From the NCBI GenBank assembly GCA_938074135.1, contig CALJFL010000070.1, positions 1 to 25,310 on the forward strand: a DNA stretch of 25,310 nt, written 5' to 3'. Both the position numbers and the translations under genes were made by a program. The notes beneath the pieces were generated by a model, which had not been told where the DNA came from, searched no databases, and saw nothing but the letters and a program-made list of their open reading frames with translations. This document shows positions 19,893 to 25,310 of the stretch, piece by piece. The stretch's first letter is position 1; each line of letters opens with the position of its first letter. The DNA comes from an uncultured Halieaceae bacterium (GTDB taxonomy: Bacteria; Pseudomonadota; Gammaproteobacteria; Pseudomonadales; Halieaceae).

Positions 19893-21071
19893 ATGACGCA
19901 GTCGAATTTAGAACGCCGTTACTCGCCACTAATCATCCTGTTATTGGTTGCAGCGCTGGTGGCTGTGGTGGGCCTGTGGGCGATGGACAGGGCGGGCTCA
20001 GTCACTAACGTTACCAGTGGTGTCGGCGACTCTACTGGTAACGGCGACACCTACCACTGGAAGATCGTAACGACCTGGCCGAAGAATCTGCCCGGCCTGG
20101 GCGCCGGCCCCGAGAATTTTGCCCGCCTCATTGACGAAATGAGTGGTGGCCGGCTGACCGCCAGGGTATATGGCGCCGGCGAAATCGTACCGGCCTTTGA
20201 GGTCTTTGATGCGGTATCACAAGGCGTTGCCGACGCCGGCCACGGCGCGGCTTACTACTGGAAAGGAAAAATACCCGCCTCGGTTTTTTTTACCGCCGTG
20301 CCCTTTGGGATGACCGCCCAGGAGATGAACGGCTGGATGCATTACGGCGGCGGCCTGGAAGTCTGGCGTGAGGCTTACGCGCCATCCAATGTGATTCCAC
20401 TGGCCGGTGGCAGCACGGGCGTGCAGATGGCTGGTTGGTTCAACCGGGAGATTAATTCGGTGGAAGACATCAAGGGGCTGAAGATGCGAATCCCGGGTAT
20501 GGCCGGGGAAGTATTTGCTGCCGCCGGAGGTACCGCGGTGAGAATTCCCGGCGGTGAAATCTACACGTCACTGCAAACGGGCGTGATCGACGCAGTCGAG
20601 TGGGTTGGGCCCTATAATGATCGCGCTCTCGGCCTACATGAAGTGGCCAAATACTACTATTATCCCGGCTGGCATGAACCCGGTCCGTTACTCGAATTCA
20701 TCGTCAATAAACAGTCCATGGAGTCTCTGCCGGCCGATTTGCAGGCTATTGTTACCGCTGCCGCCAGAACCGTGAATCAGGATATGCTCGACGAATTTAC
20801 GTCCCGTAATAACCAGGCGCTACAGCAGTTGATCAATGAGCATGGAGTGCAGTTGCGCCGCCTGCCTGACGACGTATTACGGGAATTTTGGCGAGCCACT
20901 GAAGAAGTGATGCAGAAACTGATAGCCGAGGACGCGATGGCGGCCAAGGTTTATGCGTCATTCAAGACGTATTACGATGGGGTGCGCGAGTATCATCACA
21001 TCTCGGAGCAGGCTTATATCAACGCCCGCGATACCGTGATGGACGAGCAGCCGGACAGCTCTACGGATTGA
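19893..21071 (+). CDS. TRAP transporter substrate-binding protein (DctP family, TakP-like)
   Basis: This is the periplasmic binding component of a tripartite, ion-driven uptake system. The 392-residue protein has an N-terminal hydrophobic segment (about 13-31) acting as signal peptide or anchor, a short Gly/Ser/Thr linker, then the DctP fold beginning WKIVTTWPKNLPGLGAGPENFA. Further conserved stretches are GEIVPAFEVFDAVSQGVADAGH, KMRIPGMAGEVF (R199, the family arginine that binds carboxylates), GGEIYTSLQTGVIDAVEWVGP and YYYYPGWHEPG. The sequence most resembles TakP, the 2-oxoacid binder of Rhodobacter sphaeroides, so a monocarboxylate such as a 2-oxo or hydroxy acid is the likely ligand; this is inferred. 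The ribosome site is GGAAAGAG. Its membrane partners lie on the opposite strand further on. Confidence 0.9.
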   Translation: MTQSNLERRYSPLIILLLVAALVAVVGLWAMDRAGSVTNVTSGVGDSTGNGDTYHWKIVTTWPKNLPGLGAGPENFARLIDEMSGGRLTARVYGAGEIVPAFEVFDAVSQGVADAGHGAAYYWKGKIPASVFFTAVPFGMTAQEMNGWMHYGGGLEVWREAYAPSNVIPLAGGSTGVQMAGWFNREINSVEDIKGLKMRIPGMAGEVFAAAGGTAVRIPGGEIYTSLQTGVIDAVEWVGPYNDRALGLHEVAKYYYYPGWHEPGPLLEFIVNKQSMESLPADLQAIVTAAARTVNQDMLDEFTSRNNQALQQLINEHGVQLRRLPDDVLREFWRATEEVMQKLIAEDAMAAKVYASFKTYYDGVREYHHISEQAYINARDTVMDEQPDSSTD

Positions 21072-21453
21072 TAGTCCGGGTGCGGCCGTTCTGGTCGATA
21101 GCGACAAACACAAATTCACCTTCGGTCACTTTGATCGGCTCACCGTCGTGCTGGGAATTTATCCATACTTCGACGACGATCCGGATAGAGGATCGACCCA
21201 CCTCCAGTACGTCGCAATAGCAGGTAACGACCGCGCCCATATGCACCGGGGTGAGGAAGGTCATGCCCTCGATGGCAACAGTCGCGACTCGACCATGGGC
21301 GACGTCAGCCGCTGTAATGGCGCCCGCCATGTCCATCTGCGACAACAGCCAGCCACCAAAAATATCACCGTTGGCGTTGGTATCCTTGGGCATGGCGATG
21401 GTCTGCAGGGCAAGGTCGCCCTGCGGCACAGGTGTGGAATCGATATCATTCAT
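21061..21453 (-). CDS. yciA: Acyl-CoA thioesterase, YciA type
   Basis: YciA is a hot-dog-fold thioesterase that hydrolyses a wide range of acyl-CoAs in the cytoplasm. The 130-residue product (132 in E. coli) has PQGDLALQTIAMPKDTNANGD and IFGGWLLSQMD with the probable catalytic aspartate D41, then AHGRVATVAIEGMTFLTPVHMG, all strongly conserved. It lies 39 bases after dctM on the same strand and could be the last gene of the dctQM transcript. Its 3' end overlaps the convergent dctP gene by 11 bases, leaving no room for a terminator between them. The link to the transporter, for example handling CoA esters of an imported acid, is speculative. Confidence 0.92.
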   Translation of the reverse strand: MNDIDSTPVPQGDLALQTIAMPKDTNANGDIFGGWLLSQMDMAGAITAADVAHGRVATVAIEGMTFLTPVHMGAVVTCYCDVLEVGRSSIRIVVEVWINSQHDGEPIKVTEGEFVFVAIDQNGRTRTINP

Positions 21454-21492
21454 CTGAGAAACCGTGGTGATGAGTGGTTTTTTGGTACGGGC

Positions 21493-22857
21493 CTAGTTGC
21501 CCAGCGTTGCTGGCAACCAGGTTGCCAATTCAGGCCAGCGCCACAGAGCCCCCAGTACCAACAGCTGGATGATTATAAAGGGAATCACCCCGCGGTAGAT
21601 AGCGCCCGTGGGCACGGATTCGGGGGCCACACCGCGCAGGTAAAAGAGCGCGAAACCGAAGGGTGGAGTAAGGAATGACGTCTGCAGGTTGAGGGCGATC
21701 ATAATGCCCAGCCAGATGGGATCTACTCCCATGGCCAGTAAAATAGGTCCCACGATGGGCACGACCACGAAGGTTATCTCGATAAAATCGAGAATAAAAC
21801 CCAGCAGAAAGATGACCAGCATAACGACCAGTGTTGCCCCGATAACCCCACCGGGCATGTCGACAAAGAACTCCTGGATCAACTCCTCGCCACCGAAACC
21901 ACGGAACACCAGCGAAAATACCGCCGCACCGATCAGGATCATGAATACCATGCAGGTCACTTCCATGGTGTTGACCACCACCTCCCGCAGGCGCTGCAGG
22001 TTCATCTCTCGCTTGGCGTAAGCCAGCAGCAAGGCCCCGACGGCGCCCACCCCGGCGGCTTCGGTGGGGGTGGCGGCACCGGTCAGAATCGACCCCAACA
22101 CCAGCGCGATCAACACGATCGGAGGTGCAAGGCCGCGCAGCAGAGCAGCACGATCAACCTTGCCGACCTCGGCGGGCGGCGCCATCTCGGGCTTTAGCGC
22201 CGCAATCACCAATAAATAGCCGATATATAGCGCCACCAGCAGGAGTCCGGGCAGCAGTGCGCCTATAAACAGGTCCCCGACCGACACTGTTTTTGGATTG
22301 AATATGTTCATGCTCAACTGCGCCTGTTGGTAGGCGCTGGATAATATGTCCCCCAGCAGCACCAGCGCGATAGACGGCGGTATGATCTGTCCCAGCGTGC
22401 CGGTGGCACAGATGGTTCCGGTGGCCAGCGAAGGGCTGTAGCCCGAGCGCATCATGCTGGGCAGTGACAGTAAGCCCATGGTTACCACCGTGGCACCGAC
22501 GATGCCGGTGCTGGCGGCCAGCAACATACCGACGATGACAACGGAAATCCCCAGGCCGCCGCGCAGGCCGCCAAATACCTTGGCCATGTTTTCCAGCAGC
22601 TCTTCCGCTACTCGGGATTTTTCCAGAATGATGCCCATGAGAATAAACAGTGGCACGGCGATCAGCGTGCTGTTACTGATAGTGCCGAACAGGCGAGCTG
22701 GCAGGGCGGCGAGAAAGGCGGGGTCAAAGTGCCCCGCAAGAATACCCCCCGCAGCGAAAGCCAATGCCGTGCCGGCCAGGGTAAAGGCAACCGGATAGCC
22801 GAACATCAGCAGCAGGCAGACCGCCAGGAACATCCATATCGCGATGGCTCCGTCCAC
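21493..22857 (-). CDS. TRAP transporter large permease subunit (DctM)
   Basis: DctM is the ion-coupled translocation subunit of TRAP transporters. The 454-residue protein is almost wholly hydrophobic with about twelve membrane segments. It carries family features such as VPLFILMGIILEKSRVAEELLENM near the N-terminal third, SVVIVGMLLAASTGIVGATVVTMGLLSLPSMM and TGTICATGTLGQIIPPSIALVLLGDILSSAYQQAQ, and a second half with GAATPTEAAGVGAVGALLLA and PPFGFALFYLRGVAP. The start is GTG at 22857, overlapping the dctQ stop by one base (TAGTG), with GAAGGCG upstream. The partner binding protein is probably the dctP gene of the opposite strand. Confidence 0.93.
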   Translation of the reverse strand: MDGAIAIWMFLAVCLLLMFGYPVAFTLAGTALAFAAGGILAGHFDPAFLAALPARLFGTISNSTLIAVPLFILMGIILEKSRVAEELLENMAKVFGGLRGGLGISVVIVGMLLAASTGIVGATVVTMGLLSLPSMMRSGYSPSLATGTICATGTLGQIIPPSIALVLLGDILSSAYQQAQLSMNIFNPKTVSVGDLFIGALLPGLLLVALYIGYLLVIAALKPEMAPPAEVGKVDRAALLRGLAPPIVLIALVLGSILTGAATPTEAAGVGAVGALLLAYAKREMNLQRLREVVVNTMEVTCMVFMILIGAAVFSLVFRGFGGEELIQEFFVDMPGGVIGATLVVMLVIFLLGFILDFIEITFVVVPIVGPILLAMGVDPIWLGIMIALNLQTSFLTPPFGFALFYLRGVAPESVPTGAIYRGVIPFIIIQLLVLGALWRWPELATWLPATLGN

Positions 22858-23363
22858 TAGTGATTATCGCCTTCTATAAGCAGTAATGTGCTGCGCAGAA
22901 TTTCGGCCAGCCCCTGCAGCAGGAGGTTGATCGCCATTAGCGGCAGGAGCGTCTTTAGCAGGAAAACCGCTGGAATACCGCCGGGTTCTGGCGAGGACTC
23001 GCGAATAGCCCAGGATTCCGCCACGTAGCTGATGCTGATTCCGCAGATAAACAGGCATAAGGGCAGCAGAAAGATGATTCCACCGAGGCTGTTAACCCAG
23101 GCCTGCCCTCTGGGCGTGAATCGGCGATAGAAAATATCCACTCTGACGTGGGCGCCGCTCTTGAGGGCGAAGGCCGCGCCCAGCATGAACAGGCTGCCAT
23201 GCATGTAGGTAATAGCTTCCTGGGCGGCGATAGAACCGATGTTGAAGCCATAGCGTAATATCACCACGGATGCCGTGACCAGCGCCATGAACAGAGCCAG
23301 CCACGCGAGCAGGCGACCGCTTCGATTGGTGAAGGCATCGATGTGCTGAACCAGTGCTCGCAT
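22857..23363 (-). CDS. TRAP transporter small permease subunit (DctQ)
   Basis: DctQ is the small membrane subunit that joins DctM and helps receive the substrate-loaded binding protein. The 168-residue product has four hydrophobic segments (about 16-38, 46-63, 85-110 and 128-150). The conserved feature ALKSGAHVRVDIFYRRFTPRGQAWVN after the second segment is typical of DctQ. It overlaps dctM by one base, so the two are translationally linked. No strong ribosome site is visible before the ATG at 23363. The 105-base gap to yaaA contains divergent control sequences that I could not resolve. Confidence 0.9.
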   Translation of the reverse strand: MRALVQHIDAFTNRSGRLLAWLALFMALVTASVVILRYGFNIGSIAAQEAITYMHGSLFMLGAAFALKSGAHVRVDIFYRRFTPRGQAWVNSLGGIIFLLPLCLFICGISISYVAESWAIRESSPEPGGIPAVFLLKTLLPLMAINLLLQGLAEILRSTLLLIEGDNH

Positions 23364-23468
23364 TGGAGAAGTTTAAACGGGTCTTTTTGATTATTCAGGT
23401 GGAGAGTATCATAGCGGGCTCCAGCGGGTGAAAGATTGTGCCACCACTTCAGGAACGGAAAAACCAAT

Positions 23469-24248
23469 ATGCTGACTGTAATATCTCCAGCCAAGACGCT
23501 GGACTTTGATACACCGCCGACAACGCGTAAAAAAACCCAGCCCGAGTTTATCGAGGATGCCGCCAGGCTGATTGACGACGCCCGAGCCATGTCTCCCCAG
23601 GATATTCGCGAACTGATGGGCGTGAGCGAAAAAATAGCGGAACTCAATCATCAGCGCTTTATGAATTGGCATACGCCTTTCAGCCTCGATAATGCCAAAC
23701 AGGCCGTGCTCGCGTTCAAGGGTGATGTATACACCGGGTTGGAAGCGGACACCCTGAGTCCAACAGAGCTCGCTTTTGCCCAGAAACACCTGCGCATTCT
23801 GTCCGGACTCTACGGCCTGCTTCGGCCCCTTGATTTGATGCAGCCCTATCGGCTGGAGATGGGAATCAAGTTCGGCAACAGCGGCGGCAAGGATCTATAC
23901 CAGTTTTGGGGTGACCGCATTAATCGTGGGCTTAACAGTCAGCTGAAAAAAAGCGGTTCCAGGGTATTGGTCAACCTGGCGTCCAATGAGTACTTCAAGT
24001 CGGTGAAGGCCAAAGAGCTCGATGCTGATATTGTCACCCCGGTGTTTAAGGACCTGAAAGGCGACAAATACAAGATCATCAGTTTCTATGCCAAGAAAGC
24101 GCGTGGCCAGATGGCCCGCTACATTATCGATAACGCGATCAACGAGCCCGACGCCCTGAAGAAATTCCGGGTTGCCGGCTACCGCTACAGCAAGAGTGAG
24201 TCTACCGCCCGCGAGCTGGTATTCACCCGGGATAAGCCGCCGGGCTGA
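23469..24248 (+). CDS. yaaA: Peroxide-stress response protein YaaA (DUF328)
   Basis: In E. coli YaaA is induced by OxyR and lowers free iron during hydrogen peroxide stress; the protein binds DNA. The start is the ATG at 23469 (259 residues, 258 in E. coli), because [14 protein letters not shown] is the family N-terminus; an upstream in-frame start would add 11 unrelated residues. Conserved stretches: [50 protein letters not shown] and [26 protein letters not shown] upstream serves as ribosome site. The gene is divergent from dctQ. I see no clear OxyR site in the gap. Confidence 0.95.
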   Translation: MLTVISPAKTLDFDTPPTTRKKTQPEFIEDAARLIDDARAMSPQDIRELMGVSEKIAELNHQRFMNWHTPFSLDNAKQAVLAFKGDVYTGLEADTLSPTELAFAQKHLRILSGLYGLLRPLDLMQPYRLEMGIKFGNSGGKDLYQFWGDRINRGLNSQLKKSGSRVLVNLASNEYFKSVKAKELDADIVTPVFKDLKGDKYKIISFYAKKARGQMARYIIDNAINEPDALKKFRVAGYRYSKSESTARELVFTRDKPPG

Positions 24249-24293
24249 GCGTGAGGAATCCGCGGTTCGGCCCATGCCCTGCGGGGGACCCCA

Positions 24294-24893
24294 ATGACCG
24301 CTGACTTGCCCTTTTCCCAGGCCTGCGAGAACAATAAGGTACCGATTCTGTCGGTATTGTCGCGGGTGTTTGTCGATAGCCATACGGTCCTTGAGGTCGG
24401 CAGTGGCACCGGCCAGCACGCCACCTTTTTCGCTCAAAGCCTGCCGCAGCTGCGTTGGCTGCCTACGGATACGGCCGCTAACCTGCCGGTGCTTGTGCCG
24501 CGCTGTGCCAATTACCCGGGTGATAATCTAGGTCCGGTCACGGCGTTGGATGTCCGCGAGCGCCCCTGGGCAGTGCCGCCGGCAGACGCCGCGTTCACCG
24601 CCAATACCTTGCACATCATGAGTATGGAAGCGGTGGGTGATTTTTTCTCCGGCCTTGCTACTGTGCTGACGGCTGATGCTCGTCTGGCCATCTATGGGCC
24701 GTTCAACTACGGGGGTCGCTACACCAGTGCCAGCAACGCGCAGTTCGACCAATGGCTGGCCGCCCGCGACCCACAAAGTGCGATCCGTGATTTCGAGGCA
24801 GTTGATGCGCTTGCCCGCGATATTGGGCTGCGCCTGCTGGAGGACAATGAAATGCCCGCCAATAATCGATTGTTGGTCTGGAGCAGGGCTTGA
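24294..24893 (+). CDS. DUF938 family SAM-dependent methyltransferase-like protein
   Basis: The 199-residue protein has a Rossmann-type methyltransferase fold with motif I VLEVGSGTGQHA at 32-43, a probable acidic post-I residue in WLPTDTAAN, and AAFTANTLHIMSMEAVGDFFSG followed by AIYGPFNYGGRYTSASNAQFDQWLAARDP. This last part is characteristic of DUF938. The substrate is unknown. The N-terminus PFSQACENNKVPILSVL is also family-typical. The ATG at 24294 follows GGGGGA at 24283-24288. It begins 45 bases after yaaA with no terminator seen, so the two may be co-transcribed. Its stop directly abuts the stop of the convergent gene. Confidence 0.88.
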   Translation: MTADLPFSQACENNKVPILSVLSRVFVDSHTVLEVGSGTGQHATFFAQSLPQLRWLPTDTAANLPVLVPRCANYPGDNLGPVTALDVRERPWAVPPADAAFTANTLHIMSMEAVGDFFSGLATVLTADARLAIYGPFNYGGRYTSASNAQFDQWLAARDPQSAIRDFEAVDALARDIGLRLLEDNEMPANNRLLVWSRA

Positions 24894-25310
24894 TCAGGAA
24901 GTCTGTTTAAAAGGCAACAGGGTGGCGGCCTGCTCGCGGTAAGCCTCAACGTGGTCGACCTCCCGCCGGGTGAAGTCGCCGACCGCCGCTGACAGCTGCG
25001 GATCAGCGATCCAGTGGTTGGAGTAGGTTTGTACCGGGTGAAAGCCGCGCTGTATTTTGTGCTCACCCTGGGCGCCCGGATCGAACCTTTGCAGACCGTT
25101 GGCGATGCAGTACTCAATACCCTGGTAGTAGCAGGCTTCGAAGTGCAGGCAATCGAACTCGTGCTCACAACCCCAGTAGCGACCAAACAGGGTGTCTGAA
25201 GAGCGAAAATACAACGCGCCCGCAACCGGGGTATCCTCGTGGTAGGCCAGGACCATGACCACCTGGTCGCCCATGGCGGCGGCGGTCTGGGTAAAGAACT
25301 CGCGGGTAAG
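24894..25310 (-). CDS. FemAB-like / GNAT-type protein (DUF482), C-terminal part
   Basis: The frame is open to the right edge of the window, so only the last 138 residues of a longer gene (the family is usually near 380) are present. Visible features: LTREFFTQTAAAMGDQVVMVLAYHEDTPVAGALYF, then FGRYWGC, FDCLHFEACYYQGIEYCI and RFDPGAQGEHKIQRGFHPVQTYSNHWI. These are hallmarks of PF04339 (DUF482), an acyltransferase-like fold related to FemAB peptidyltransferases. The function is unproven. The ATG at 25274 is internal. Convergent with the DUF938 gene: the two stop codons are adjacent and share the sequence TGATCA, so no terminator fits between them. Confidence 0.88.
   Translation of the reverse strand, partial: LTREFFTQTAAAMGDQVVMVLAYHEDTPVAGALYFRSSDTLFGRYWGCEHEFDCLHFEACYYQGIEYCIANGLQRFDPGAQGEHKIQRGFHPVQTYSNHWIADPQLSAAVGDFTRREVDHVEAYREQAATLLPFKQTS

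Noticed and set aside
23387..23412. TTGATT / TATCAT as a yaaA promoter
   Set aside because: The spacing is only 14 bases, too short for a confident sigma-70 call.

Overview
The window reads as ordinary chromosomal DNA of a gammaproteobacterium, probably a marine member of the Pseudomonadales/Cellvibrionales group. The reasons are protein similarity (the UvrD, AtpA/AtpD, GlmS, YaaA and YciA sequences align almost end to end with remembered Escherichia coli sequences), moderate-to-high GC, and the gene order mnmG-rsmG-parA-parB-atpIBEFHAGDC followed by glmU-glmS. That order is typical of the region near the chromosome origin in Pseudomonas-like bacteria. The genus cannot be fixed from the sequence alone. 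No rRNA, tRNA, CRISPR array, insertion sequence or prophage gene was seen, and no stretch over 300 bases lacks a gene.

Layout. (1) 1-3411: the 3' part of mnmG, then rsmG, parA and parB, tightly packed on the + strand (tRNA and 16S rRNA modification, chromosome partition). (2) 3412-3644: a 233-base gap with several hairpin-forming sequences and a textbook sigma-70 promoter for the ATP synthase operon. (3) 3645-10682: the complete nine-gene F1Fo ATP synthase operon, ended by a strong intrinsic terminator. (4) 10738-14816: a TrmB-family regulator divergent from glmU-glmS, which make UDP-N-acetylglucosamine. The shared control region holds two copies of a TGTCA-N9-TGACA inverted repeat about seven helical turns apart. 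(5) 14890-17661: three - strand genes: a small exported protein of unknown function, a membrane protein with a periplasmic SPOR domain and an unusual acidic, tryptophan-dotted cytoplasmic tail, and a HexR-like RpiR-family sugar-phosphate regulator. (6) 17723-23363: uvrD, then a TRAP transporter whose binding protein (+ strand) is separated from, and convergent with, its two membrane subunits (- strand); a YciA-type acyl-CoA thioesterase lies between them. (7) 23469-25310: yaaA, a DUF938 methyltransferase-like gene, and the C-terminal part of a FemAB-like/DUF482 gene running off the window.

Most genes are housekeeping. The least explained elements are the TrmB regulator with its paired operator-like repeats beside glmUS, the palindromic block between parB and the atp promoter, the acidic-Trp tail of the SPOR protein, and the split TRAP locus. 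I found no clearly new multigene system. The TrmB-glmUS control circuit is the best candidate for something not well described.
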